Of a stretch of 64,000 nucleotides of DNA, positions 27,201-35,787 are shown piece by piece (the first letter of the stretch is position 1; each line of letters starts with the position of its first letter). The stretch lies in the NCBI GenBank assembly GCA_025808415.1, contig CP075525.1, positions 2,279,501-2,343,500 on the forward strand, written 5' to 3'. Made by a program: the position numbers and the translations under genes. Below the pieces are notes generated by a model that did not search any database, was not told where the DNA came from, and saw only the letters and a program-made list of their open reading frames with translations. This DNA comes from Cyclobacteriaceae bacterium. GTDB taxonomy: Bacteria > Bacteroidota > Bacteroidia > Cytophagales > Cyclobacteriaceae.

Positions 27201-27422
27201 ATCTCCACCACGGTGGGAAAACAGGACTGGTTTATCCTGCCAAATACCACACTGGGTATGCGGTTTACCTGGCGTTCGTTGGATCAGTATTCACCCCGCT
27301 ATAATCCAACCCAAACCGTGGATATCAGTGGTAATGTGGTACCCAATCCCACGGCCATTGGTTTTCCTAATGGTAATGAGTGGGAACTGCGGACTTATAT
27401 ACACATTAATGTTGGCAAGTAG
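24285..27422 (+). CDS. Clan GH-A glycosidase/transglycosylase fused to an outer-membrane beta-barrel
   Basis: This 1045-residue protein begins with a signal peptide (MKSFYLIFGLSLIAHIAISQ). Residues about 25-400 are a TIM-barrel glycosidase: KDFIVNGMNWDYFPIG, the acid/base region LLGNENNYG (Glu168), IDIFGTNMYRG, and the nucleophile region ILFTEFGAD (Glu269). It is closest in style to GH2 and GH72 (beta-1,3-glucanosyltransferase) enzymes. From about residue 460 the sequence turns into amphipathic beta-strands with alternating aromatic residues (KLKIEVGGIWGGQPL, RINWYVQAAAQGL, LGMRFTWRSLDQYSP), as in a porin-like outer-membrane barrel. It heads the envelope-protein group of the glucan locus, which has no SusC/SusD. 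Barrel and family are inferences from pattern. Confidence 0.82.
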   Translation: MKSFYLIFGLSLIAHIAISQPVQVTVLQDNAGMKLQVNGKDFIVNGMNWDYFPIGTNFNYSLWKQPDDIIMAALDAEMPLLRNMGVNTIRQYTGVPARWIRYIYEKYGIYTMLNHSFGRYGLTLDGTWVANTEYADPRVKKLLMAEVTEMVESYKNTPGLLLFLLGNENNYGLFWEGAETENIPIKDRKSTTRATAMYKLFNEATVAMKKIDTTHPVAICNGDLLFLEIIKEECKDIDIFGTNMYRGISFGDAFARVRDELNKPILFTEFGADAYNAIDNAEDQQSQAYYMVGNWKEIYGNAAGLGKVGNSLGGFTFQFSDGWWKYGQTKNLDVHDTNASWANGGYQNDFVEGENNMNEEWFGICAKGKTTPRGLYTLYPRAAYYALKEAHSIDPYAVGMTLEGIENHFSSIQLIDAVLKARSDKAALIGEQSQKLRISELRAEFSTFMTGGKLVTTPDVPTPGYATYPNQLGFDHMESFFVGVEANPASNVRANVVFNVLGNVAQNPINEIFYENRGRPIELQTQPGSQVITSLDRVAVYRAEYSWNHKLFELEGFYRTGHYHWGYEGDFFGLYPEANYGPNIDIYNGLAPQGIEVTGKKMIKGLKVAFGRELWWGANPAVLVKYQRQVGKLNLTGIFHEDLDDPGVAISSIAVPQPRTRRVTLQAETKLFDKLKIEVGGIWGGQPLVGRGFQVVRGEENNQQVYDDKVQSTDTWGGKVKLSYAAGRINWYVQAAAQGLVANGGGDYTRTFTGWTLKDSGSGNKNNFLTGFTYTYGKWQIAPNFLWQKPLIDPIPLNAPAPARSRNILDDPFVVRSNRETVAGELLLTFDPTPGTWMYEWDNDRAEDAPLAASIGFVFRHLPTTQDAAVIFPGTGRVPTAAVSAPPGLDLWEVNARIVSKINPQLGFIALLYGGNGQANGPDPRTVERYGGDIRLIYKTIKLSSHLKVNDWGPFDYHRDFNLTFPLQVMADISTTVGKQDWFILPNTTLGMRFTWRSLDQYSPRYNPTQTVDISGNVVPNPTAIGFPNGNEWELRTYIHINVGK

Positions 27423-27437
27423 ATTATGGGAAATGAA

Positions 27438-28853
27438 ATGAAAACAACGGTTATGAAAAACTTCAGGTATGCCCTTGGCGCCCTGTTAACATTTGTGGCA
27501 TTCGGCTGCACAAGAGAAATCGAAGACCTTCCGCTGGCGAAGTTTAGTAAAACCAGCTATATCTTCAACGATACCTTTGTTGGGTTAGGCAGCAATTTTT
27601 ATTTCCCCTATGCGGGAGCAAAACCCGATGTGTTTTCGGTTGATCAGCGCGAGAGTTACCTGGGAAATGCATCGATACGAATTGATGTACCCAACGCCAA
27701 TGACCCCGGAGGAAATTTTGCGGGGGCTATTTTTAGAATTGACGGTGCAGGACGTGACCTTACAGAGTATAACGCCCTTACATTTTGGGCCAGGGCAAGT
27801 CAGTCAGCCACCATTGCTGAAGTTGGTTTCGGTCAGGATTTTTTAGGTGATACTTTCCGCGCCTTTGCAACCAACCTGAGTTTTACCACGCAATGGAAAA
27901 AATTTATTATTCCTTTGCCTGATCCTTCCCGGCTAACGCAAGAGCGAGGCGTATTTCAATTTGCCGCGGGCGGTATCGGACCTGCAGGGCAAGAAGTTGG
28001 CTATTCCTTTTGGATTGATGAATTACGGTTTGAAAAACTCGGAACGGTGGCGCATCCATTACCAAAAATACTCAACGGCAATAACCAGGTTACCGCATCA
28101 TTTAATGGTGTCACTATTCCCGTTACCGGTACAAGTGTTACGTATAATGTAAATGGCCTTGATGTGCCGGTTTATGCAGCGCCCGCTTATTTCAATTTTG
28201 CATCTTCCAATCCATCGGTTGCAACAGTGAATAACCTTGGCGCAATAACGGTATTAAGTGCAGGCACAACAACGATCACCGGCTCCATCGGAACGGGCAG
28301 CAGTCAAATGAATGCTTTGGGTTCCCTCGTAATTAATTCGGCCGGCCCGTTTATTTCGGCACCTACCCCTCCAGCCAGAAACCCAGCTGATGTTGTATCC
28401 ATTTTCAGTGATGCTTATAACAACGTACAGGTAGATAACTACAATGGCTTTTTTCAATTCGCCACCACCCAGGGCGGTGCCATAAACATTGCAGGCGATA
28501 ATATCCTGAGTTATACCAGCCTGAATTTTGTCAGCATCAACATGTTCAACTCCCCAAATGTGGATGCTTCCGCCATGACACACATGCATGTAGATATAAA
28601 CGTGCGTGAAGCTGTTAATCCGGGAGATTTCATCAGGATAGTGTTAATCAATAATAACGGGCCGACAGAAACATCAGCCAGCATAAACCTGGTTGATTAC
28701 AAACCGTTGTTGCAGAACCAATGGGTAAGTTATGACATACCGCTCAATAATTTTGTTGGCTTGGGCGCACGGAATGATATCGATTTGATATTCTTTGTTT
28801 CAGATGCCACCATATCCAGCATTTATGTAGACAATGTGTACTTCTACAGATGA
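27438..28853 (+). CDS. Surface lipoprotein with carbohydrate-binding-like domains and a Big_2 domain
   Basis: I chose ATG at 27438 (lipobox AFGC, Cys24); ATG at 27426 and 27453 are alternatives, all giving a lipoprotein. The mature protein (about 450 residues) has a beta-sandwich (about 35-195, with SIRIDVPN and ALTFWARASQSATIAEVGF, ending FWIDELRFEKL) resembling sugar-binding modules. Next comes a Big_2 Ig-like domain (NFASSNPSVATVNNLGAITVLSAGTTTITGSI), then a second sandwich of the same pattern ending SIYVDNVYFYR. It sits 3 bp after the barrel fusion and 31 bp before the GH16 gene. It is likely a surface glucan-binding protein working in place of a SusE-like protein. Confidence 0.85.
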   Translation: MKTTVMKNFRYALGALLTFVAFGCTREIEDLPLAKFSKTSYIFNDTFVGLGSNFYFPYAGAKPDVFSVDQRESYLGNASIRIDVPNANDPGGNFAGAIFRIDGAGRDLTEYNALTFWARASQSATIAEVGFGQDFLGDTFRAFATNLSFTTQWKKFIIPLPDPSRLTQERGVFQFAAGGIGPAGQEVGYSFWIDELRFEKLGTVAHPLPKILNGNNQVTASFNGVTIPVTGTSVTYNVNGLDVPVYAAPAYFNFASSNPSVATVNNLGAITVLSAGTTTITGSIGTGSSQMNALGSLVINSAGPFISAPTPPARNPADVVSIFSDAYNNVQVDNYNGFFQFATTQGGAINIAGDNILSYTSLNFVSINMFNSPNVDASAMTHMHVDINVREAVNPGDFIRIVLINNNGPTETSASINLVDYKPLLQNQWVSYDIPLNNFVGLGARNDIDLIFFVSDATISSIYVDNVYFYR

Positions 28854-28884
28854 CCGATAAACGAAAAAACTAAAACCAGAAAAA

Positions 28885-29715
28885 ATGAAGATCGGTACCT
28901 ATACTTCTTTTAATCAAATGCTGATTGTAACCGTTGGGTTGGCATTAGCATTTAGTTGTGATAACCAAAATGAACTCCCCGACAGGGGCTATACTTTAGT
29001 GTGGTCGGATGAATTTAACGGAAACAGCGGAGATCCGCCAAATCCAAATTTTTGGTCATATGACATTGGCCGGGGTATCAATGGATGGGGTAACAATGAA
29101 TTGCAGTTTTACACCAACCGCCCTCAAAATATTTCGCTTGATGGCCGCGGTAACATGGTGATCACGGCCATTAAAGAATCCTACCAAGGCAGTGCATATA
29201 CATCGGCACGAATTAAAACAAAGGGGTTAAAAGAATTTAAATATGGCCGTGTGGAGGCTCGTTTAAAAACTCCTTACAGCCAAGGCTTGTGGCCGGCCTT
29301 CTGGGTGCTCGGTAACAATATCGATGAGGTAAGCTGGCCGCAATGTGGTGAAATTGACATCATGGAACTAAGGGGACAGCAACCCAGCATCATTGCCGGT
29401 TCAATCCACGGCCCGGGATATTCAGCAGGTAACGCCATAGGAAAAAGTTTTCACCTGATCGATGCAAGGTTTGATACGGAGTATCATGTTTTTGCTGTTG
29501 AGTGGGGTCCCGATTTCATTGATTTCTTTGTTGACAAGAATCTTTACCAGCGACTATCCCCTGCAAATTTACCGAATGCCAGCGAATGGGTATTTGATAA
29601 ACCATTTTTCATCCTGCTTAACGTAGCGGTGGGCGGAGATTATGTGGGGGCGCCTTCAACCAATTCGCGCTTTCCGCAAACCATGATTGTGGACTATGTT
29701 AGAGTGTATCAATAG
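28885..29715 (+). CDS. GH16 endo-beta-1,3-glucanase (laminarinase) lipoprotein
   Basis: This 276-residue lipoprotein (Cys25 in AFSC) consists of one GH16 domain. The catalytic signature GEIDIMELRG gives nucleophile Glu156, Asp158 and acid/base Glu161. The EIDIME form with the extra Met is that of the laminarinase and lichenase-like GH16 subfamilies. Other hallmarks are LVWSDEFNG, GWGNNELQFYT, YGRVEARLKT, GLWPAFWVLG and the closing MIVDYVRVYQ. It should cut beta-1,3-glucans such as laminarin at the cell surface. It lies third in the envelope-protein group and is preceded by only 31 bp. Confidence 0.96.
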   Translation: MKIGTYTSFNQMLIVTVGLALAFSCDNQNELPDRGYTLVWSDEFNGNSGDPPNPNFWSYDIGRGINGWGNNELQFYTNRPQNISLDGRGNMVITAIKESYQGSAYTSARIKTKGLKEFKYGRVEARLKTPYSQGLWPAFWVLGNNIDEVSWPQCGEIDIMELRGQQPSIIAGSIHGPGYSAGNAIGKSFHLIDARFDTEYHVFAVEWGPDFIDFFVDKNLYQRLSPANLPNASEWVFDKPFFILLNVAVGGDYVGAPSTNSRFPQTMIVDYVRVYQ

Positions 29716-29758
29716 GCTTAGATAAATAGAATTAACGTAAAACTAAATCAAGGATAAT

Positions 29759-32245
29759 ATGATGACCAAACTAAAAATCAATCATGTCTTGCTGGCCCTG
29801 TCGCTTAGCGCGATCACGGTCTTTATGGGTTGTAACGATGATGAAGAAATCCCAAAACCCATTGCAAGCTTCACCTTTACCATCGATGCAGTAACGGGTG
29901 GCATCGTCACGTTCACCAATACTTCGCAAAATGCAGATAGTTACGAATGGAATTTTGGAGACGGAACTTTTTCCACATTGGAAAATCCCCAAAAAACCTA
30001 CATGGCAAATGGTAATTATAATGTGTCCCTCACCGCGACCAATCAAGGTGGTTCAGCTGTGGCCACGCAAACGGTCACCATCAACCTGATTGTGGACATG
30101 ACAGATACAGAGGCTCCGGTAATTACCTTACTGGGCGCCACAAGTATTGAAATACCCATTGGGGCTACCTTTACTGACCCGGGCGCTACAGCCAATGATA
30201 ATGTGGATGGAAACATCACCAGTAACATTGTAGTAACGGGTTCAGTAAATACTTTACAACCGGGTGCTTACACGCTTAAATACAATGTAAGTGATGCTGC
30301 CGGTAATGCTGCCACAGAAGTTTCACGCACGGTAACCGTTACATTCGATGACGGATTGCTAACCAATGGTGATTTTCAGAATGGCCCTGCCGGATGGATC
30401 GGTAATGGACTGGATGTACGCGAAGAAGGAGGTAATAAATACTCTTTCTCAAACGTTACTTCGGCCGGTAACCCATTTGATGTTAATGTAAGCCAGGTGC
30501 TCCCATTACAAATTGGAAATAAATATAAGCTTTCCTTTAATGCTTCTACTGATCGGCCAAGCGGACGTAAAATAATTGCTGGTATTGGACTAAACGAACC
30601 CCCCTGGACCAACGTTACCAATGAATTTACCATAACCACTACGGTTCAACGATTCAGTGCGGAATTTGTGGCCAATTTCAGTAGTTCAAACAGCAGAGTG
30701 CTTTTTGATTTGGGAGCAGAGATTGGTGTTGTTGTTCTTGATAATGTATCGCTTGAACTGGTTGCCGAAAATACTTCTGCTTTGCCACTCAATTTTGAGA
30801 ATGGAAAAGAAGTGGCGTCAGTATTCAACGGTGCTTCTTTTGCAGTAGTGAACGATCCATCCAACGCTTCCAACAAAGTCGGAAAAATCACCAACTCAGG
30901 AGCACAATGGGAAGGCGTAACCTTCTTCCTCGGAACTGCCGTAAACTTTAGCACCAGCAAAGTAATCACTATGCGGTTCAATACAACTACAGCAGGGGTA
31001 CCTGTTCTTATGAAATTTGAAAGTGGAACAGCTGATCCCGTAGAAGTAGCTGTAACCGCAGCGATCACAGGATGGCAGGATCTCACTTTTAACTTTACTT
31101 CGGCTACTGCCTCTTATAAACAAGTTACCCTATTCGTTGATGGTCCAGGCAATACATCAGGTGATTTCTACATCGATGACCTTGCACAACAAGCCGGTTC
31201 AGGAGGAACAAGTGGCTGTGCCGGGACACCTGTACCCGCAACAGCTTTCCCGGTAACGTTCGAAACATGTGAAACATTTTTAAGCACATTCACCGATGCG
31301 GGAAGCATTTCCACCGAGCTTGCCGCCAACCCATCAAAATCTGGAATCAACCTTTCCAATTACTCATTAAAAGTTGTGAAAGCTGCCGGCACGAACCGTT
31401 GGGCAGGATTTCAAAATACATTTGCCAGCAATATTGACCTCACCAAAACACTTAAGCTTAAGGTATATTCATCAAAAGCGAATGTTGTTATGAGGTTTGA
31501 AGTGAACGGCAATCCTCAAGATCCCGGGTCGGGCAATCCACCTCCTCAGTTCAAGACCATAGTACAAGCTAATACCTGGGTTGCTGTTGAAGTTAACTTC
31601 ACAGGCATACCCCCCAGCAATACCGGAGTAAATCAATTGGTGATTAAACCCGATAACCCGGATGGCACGGATGGCCAAGTGACCAGCGCTACTGAGACGT
31701 ATTATTTTGATGATCTAACACTAGAAGCCGGTGGGCCCGGTGGAACCGATGGAGCTTTCTTCCTGGAGAACTTTAATAATGCGAGTTCAATAGACAAATG
31801 GTCAAAACTTGCAAATGCCGACAACAACAGTAATGCTACGGTAACGTATAGCTCAACAGGCGGTGTAAACGGAACCGGTGCTATTCTATTAACCTTGAAT
31901 GATCCGGCAGGTGGCGCATATATTTTCAGATATACAAACGCTGCCGTCAATTACAATGGAAAAACAAACATCCGGATAAAGTATGATGTTAAAGTCGTTA
32001 CGCCTATTGTTAGTTCAGCATTGCACATGCAAACACAAACACCCCAACCGGGTGGTGGAGTAATTACAACGAATACATTTGATACCCAGGGATCAATAAA
32101 TAGTTCAACATTTACAACGATTTCCCAGAATGTAAATTCAATCGATCCTGCCGGGACGTTATTTATCATTGATTTCAATTTTGCTACCGGTGGTGGAGGT
32201 TCAGGAGCGGTGTTGATTGATAACGTCAGGATAGAAGAACAATAG
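29759..32245 (+). CDS. Multidomain glucan-binding lipoprotein (PKD, DUF5011, CBM4_9-like and two or three further sandwiches)
   Basis: This 828-residue lipoprotein (lipobox VFMGC, Cys25) has a PKD domain (YEWNFGDGTFSTLENPQKTYMANGNYNVSL, about 35-115). A DUF5011/HYR-like domain follows (PVITLLGATSIEIPIGATFTDPG, about 120-195), then a CBM4_9-like sandwich (LLTNGDFQNGPAGWI ... VVLDNVSLELV, about 200-340). Three more beta-sandwich modules follow, of which two (LPLNFENGKEVASVF and FPVTFETCETFLSTF) look like diverged copies; each ends in an IDDL or FDDL strand. There are no catalytic residues. It is the last gene of the envelope-protein group and is followed by a strong terminator, so it is probably the main surface glucan binder. 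Confidence 0.88.
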   Translation: MMTKLKINHVLLALSLSAITVFMGCNDDEEIPKPIASFTFTIDAVTGGIVTFTNTSQNADSYEWNFGDGTFSTLENPQKTYMANGNYNVSLTATNQGGSAVATQTVTINLIVDMTDTEAPVITLLGATSIEIPIGATFTDPGATANDNVDGNITSNIVVTGSVNTLQPGAYTLKYNVSDAAGNAATEVSRTVTVTFDDGLLTNGDFQNGPAGWIGNGLDVREEGGNKYSFSNVTSAGNPFDVNVSQVLPLQIGNKYKLSFNASTDRPSGRKIIAGIGLNEPPWTNVTNEFTITTTVQRFSAEFVANFSSSNSRVLFDLGAEIGVVVLDNVSLELVAENTSALPLNFENGKEVASVFNGASFAVVNDPSNASNKVGKITNSGAQWEGVTFFLGTAVNFSTSKVITMRFNTTTAGVPVLMKFESGTADPVEVAVTAAITGWQDLTFNFTSATASYKQVTLFVDGPGNTSGDFYIDDLAQQAGSGGTSGCAGTPVPATAFPVTFETCETFLSTFTDAGSISTELAANPSKSGINLSNYSLKVVKAAGTNRWAGFQNTFASNIDLTKTLKLKVYSSKANVVMRFEVNGNPQDPGSGNPPPQFKTIVQANTWVAVEVNFTGIPPSNTGVNQLVIKPDNPDGTDGQVTSATETYYFDDLTLEAGGPGGTDGAFFLENFNNASSIDKWSKLANADNNSNATVTYSSTGGVNGTGAILLTLNDPAGGAYIFRYTNAAVNYNGKTNIRIKYDVKVVTPIVSSALHMQTQTPQPGGGVITTNTFDTQGSINSSTFTTISQNVNSIDPAGTLFIIDFNFATGGGGSGAVLIDNVRIEEQ

Positions 32246-32270
32246 AGTATCAATCAAGTAAGTAATTTTC

Positions 32271-32304
32271 AACGAACCGGGTTAATTAACCCGGTTCGTT
32301 TTAC
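32271..32304 (+). terminator. Rho-independent terminator after the envelope-protein group
   Basis: A perfect 13-bp stem (AACGAACCGGGTT at 32271-32283 with AACCCGGTTCGTT at 32288-32300) with an AATT loop runs into a T-tract (TTTT). It lies 26 bp after the lipoprotein stop and 31 bp before the phosphorylase gene. It splits the glucan locus into two transcripts or acts as a read-through valve. Confidence 0.92.
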
Positions 32305-32334
32305 GCTTTCATTGTATAAGGCTTACCTAATTAT

Positions 32335-35300
32335 ATGCAACGTGTTAGTGGCGATCAGCAGCTTAAGCACAAAGTAACCCTGGAAATGGTTACGCTTAAC
32401 TCGGAGGTATTCTTGAAGATATTGAATTGTGACAGCATACGCCCGTTCTTCATGAGCATCATCAGCGACTCCAACCATTGGATGTTCATCGGAAGCAATG
32501 GCGGATTGTCTGCCGGAAGAAAGAATGCTGAGTATGCGCTGTTTCCGTATTACACCGATGACAAGATCATTGAATCTGCCGAACTCACCGGATCGAAAAC
32601 CATTATCCGCGTGAAGCAGGGAAGTAAACAACAGGTATGGGAACCTTATTCGGTTCACTTTGCCAACCTCTACAACCTGCAGCGCAACCTCTACAAGAGC
32701 ATTTACGGCAACAAAATCATTTTTGAAGAAATCAATCATGACCTGAACCTCACCTTTCAGTACCAATGGAGTAACAGCAATGCCTACGGATTTGTAAAAA
32801 CCAGCAGGCTGATCAATCATTCGGAAGCAGAAGTTCATGTCTCGGTATTGGATGGCATCCAAAATATTCTGCCCTATGGCGTGGGCAGCGCTCTGCAAAA
32901 CATGCGGAGCAACCTCGTGGATGCTTACAAAAGAAACGAACTGGATAAAACCAGCGGAGTGGGAATCTTTTCCCTCAGCGCCATTATTGTGGATAAGGCC
33001 GAACCCAGTGAAGCACTGAAAGCCAATATGGCCTGGTCTGTCGGACTGGAACATGCGAAGTGGCTCCTATCCTCCCTGCAACTCGAACATTTCAGAAAGG
33101 GATTGCCTGTCCATGAAGAAGAAGACATCAAAGCGGAAAAAGGTGCCTACTTCATTCAGGCTGATCTCGTGCTGGCGCCCAAAAGCGAAAAGGAATGGAT
33201 GATTGTGGCAGATGTCAATCAGACTGTTTCACAAGTCATTGCCCTGTCGAAAACAATTCAAAGCGACAAGCACCTGGCATCCAGGATCCGTGAAGACATT
33301 GCGGCTGGTACCCAGCAACTCATCAGGCTCAATGCGGCTGCCGATGGCCTGCAACTGACCGCTGACGGACTGAAAGATACCCGGCACTTTGCCAACGTGA
33401 TGTTCAACATCATGCGCGGAGGCATATTCGATAACCACTATCAGATCGAAAGGAACGACCTGGAGCAATATCTTGCCAATGCAAATCAGGAAGTCTGCAG
33501 GCGGCATAAACAAAGCATTCAAAAACTTCCAGGTAGTATTCCGCTCACCGACCTCACAGCATTCGCTTCAGCATCGGATGACCAGGATCTGAAACGCCTG
33601 TGCATGGAATACCTGCCGTTGAAATTCAGCAGAAGGCACGGTGATCCGAGCAGGCCGTGGAACCAGTTTTCCATCAACCTTGTCAATGAGGCTGACGGAT
33701 CAAAAGTGCTGGACTATGCGGGTAACTGGCGGGACATCTTCCAGAACTGGGAGGCGCTGGCCCATTCCTATCCCGCCTTTATTGACGGCATGATCTTCAA
33801 ATTTCTAAATGCCTCTACATTTGACGGATATAATCCCTACCGGATCACTAAGAACGGCATCGACTGGGAAAAAATCGAAGCGGATGATCCGTGGTCGTAT
33901 ATCGGCTACTGGGGCGACCACCAGATTATCTACCTGCTGAAGTTCCTGGAGTTTGCGGAAAACTATGAGCCGGGTAAACTGGCCAGGTATTTCCAGGAAA
34001 ATATTTTCGTGTACGCCAATGTGCCTTACAAGATTAAGCCCTACAAAGACATCCTCAGCAATCCCAAAGACACGATTGACTTTGATCATACGTTAGACCA
34101 TGCCATACAGGAACGCTGGTCATCGCTTGGTGCAGACAGTGCTTTGCTTCAAAACACGCAGGGAGAAATTCATCATGTCAACTTCATTGAAAAGATTCTT
34201 GCCACCGTGTTATCCAAGCTTTCCAACTTCATACCCGAAGGCGGCATCTGGATGAATACACAACGGCCTGAGTGGAATGATGCCAACAATGCCCTCGTAG
34301 GCAATGGTGTATCGGTGGTGACGCTGTGCTACCTGAGAAGGTTTATGGCATTCTTTAAAGAGTTGCTTGAACAGAGCACAATCAGGGAAGTAAAAGTTTC
34401 AGAAGAGTTGCATGCCTTCTATGACGAAATCAGGAATACGCTGTTAAAGAATAAGCATTTGCTGTCCGGATCAATCAGCGACAAGGACAGAAAAACGATT
34501 CTGGACGGATTAGGCATGGCCGGCAGCAATTACCGGCTGAGGATATACCAGCAGCCCTTCAGCGATCAGCGCAGCACATTATCCGTTAGTGATCTCCTGG
34601 CGTTTTCAACCGTATGCCTCGAATACCTGGAGCATACTATCCGGGCCAATAAAAGACAGGATAACCTGTATCACGCCTATAATTTAATGACAGTGGAAAA
34701 CAGCCAGGAGGTTTCCATATCCTACCTCAGCGAAATGCTGGAAGGACAAGTGGCTGTGTTGAGCTCCGGTTATTTAACATCCAATCAAGTACTTCAAACA
34801 TTAGACAGCCTGCGGGCGAGCAAACTCTACCAGGAGGATCAGTTCAGTTACCTGTTGTACCCCAACAAAAACCTGCCGGGCTTCCTTGTCAAGAATAACA
34901 TCGCCCCATCGGATATTGCCGCATCGACATTGCTTACCAAACTGCTGAGTGACGGCAACACACGAATCGTTGAGCAGGATGTCGTTGGCGGTTACCACTT
35001 CAACGGGAATTTCAACCATGCATCAGGCTTACAAAAAGCGCTGGATGCACTGGAAGAAAAGTACCAGGCATCCCCTTCCGAAAAAGATCAGGTACTGAAA
35101 ATTTTTGAAAAAGTTTTCTACCATAAAGCGTTCACAGGCCGGTCGGGTACATTCTTCGGCTATGAAGGTTTGGGGTCGATATACTGGCACATGGTTTCCA
35201 AACTCCAGCTGGCCGTGCAGGAATGTTGTGTCAAAGCCATCCGGGATAAGGAAGAGGATGCTGTGATTGGTAAATTGCTAACGCACTACTACGAGATCAA

Positions 35301-35787
35301 CGAAGGTATTGGTGTTCATAAGTCCCCTTCGCTGTACGGAGCGTTTCCAACAGATCCGTACTCACATACACCGGCAACAAAAGGCGCCCAGCAGCCTGGT
35401 ATGACCGGCCAGGTGAAAGAAGACATCATATCACGCTTTGGTGAGCTGGGGGTATTTGTGCTGAACGGCCAACTGTATTTTAATCCGGCCATGCTGCGGA
35501 AGAATGAATTCTTATCCGCTCCCAAAGTCTTTAGCTACATCAATGTGAAAGGTGAAGCTATTGCGTTGCCATTGAAAGAGAAATCTTTATGCTTTACGTA
35601 CTGCCAGGTTCCGGTAATCTATCAACTTACCGATCAGCCCGGACTTGAAATAGTTTTTTCAGATGGCAGCATTGCTAAATCAGAGAGCCTCAGCCTGGAT
35701 AAACTCACCAGCCAGAAAATTGCCCAAAGAACGGGTGACGTGGTGCGCCTTGTTGTTCACATGAACCAATCCATGCTCATGCCATGA
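32335..35787 (+). CDS. Beta-1,3-glucan phosphorylase-like enzyme (GH94/GH149/GH161 group)
   Basis: This 1150-residue enzyme has no signal peptide and is therefore cytosolic. The order of parts is that of the inverting beta-glucan phosphorylases: an N-terminal beta-sandwich, a long linker, an (alpha/alpha)6 barrel, and a jelly-roll tail. The motif RPEWNDANNALVGNGVS gives Asp649 as the likely general acid. RRHGDPSRPWNQFSI and GYWGDHQIIYLLKFLEF are further group-specific stretches. Length and context (beside GH16, GH3 and GH17) favour GH149 or GH161, which cut beta-1,3-oligoglucosides with phosphate to give glucose-1-phosphate. The start ATG is uncertain. The stop overlaps the GH3 start by 4 bp. 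Confidence 0.82.
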   Translation: MQRVSGDQQLKHKVTLEMVTLNSEVFLKILNCDSIRPFFMSIISDSNHWMFIGSNGGLSAGRKNAEYALFPYYTDDKIIESAELTGSKTIIRVKQGSKQQVWEPYSVHFANLYNLQRNLYKSIYGNKIIFEEINHDLNLTFQYQWSNSNAYGFVKTSRLINHSEAEVHVSVLDGIQNILPYGVGSALQNMRSNLVDAYKRNELDKTSGVGIFSLSAIIVDKAEPSEALKANMAWSVGLEHAKWLLSSLQLEHFRKGLPVHEEEDIKAEKGAYFIQADLVLAPKSEKEWMIVADVNQTVSQVIALSKTIQSDKHLASRIREDIAAGTQQLIRLNAAADGLQLTADGLKDTRHFANVMFNIMRGGIFDNHYQIERNDLEQYLANANQEVCRRHKQSIQKLPGSIPLTDLTAFASASDDQDLKRLCMEYLPLKFSRRHGDPSRPWNQFSINLVNEADGSKVLDYAGNWRDIFQNWEALAHSYPAFIDGMIFKFLNASTFDGYNPYRITKNGIDWEKIEADDPWSYIGYWGDHQIIYLLKFLEFAENYEPGKLARYFQENIFVYANVPYKIKPYKDILSNPKDTIDFDHTLDHAIQERWSSLGADSALLQNTQGEIHHVNFIEKILATVLSKLSNFIPEGGIWMNTQRPEWNDANNALVGNGVSVVTLCYLRRFMAFFKELLEQSTIREVKVSEELHAFYDEIRNTLLKNKHLLSGSISDKDRKTILDGLGMAGSNYRLRIYQQPFSDQRSTLSVSDLLAFSTVCLEYLEHTIRANKRQDNLYHAYNLMTVENSQEVSISYLSEMLEGQVAVLSSGYLTSNQVLQTLDSLRASKLYQEDQFSYLLYPNKNLPGFLVKNNIAPSDIAASTLLTKLLSDGNTRIVEQDVVGGYHFNGNFNHASGLQKALDALEEKYQASPSEKDQVLKIFEKVFYHKAFTGRSGTFFGYEGLGSIYWHMVSKLQLAVQECCVKAIRDKEEDAVIGKLLTHYYEINEGIGVHKSPSLYGAFPTDPYSHTPATKGAQQPGMTGQVKEDIISRFGELGVFVLNGQLYFNPAMLRKNEFLSAPKVFSYINVKGEAIALPLKEKSLCFTYCQVPVIYQLTDQPGLEIVFSDGSIAKSESLSLDKLTSQKIAQRTGDVVRLVVHMNQSMLMP

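Noticed and set aside
24285..32245. A classical Sus-type polysaccharide locus
   Set aside because: No TonB-dependent SusC-like receptor or SusD-like lipoprotein is encoded anywhere in the window; only binding lipoproteins and the barrel fusion are present.
32323..33054. 243-codon minus-strand frame opposite the phosphorylase gene
   Set aside because: It is a shadow frame; the plus strand codes for a recognisable phosphorylase through the whole stretch.
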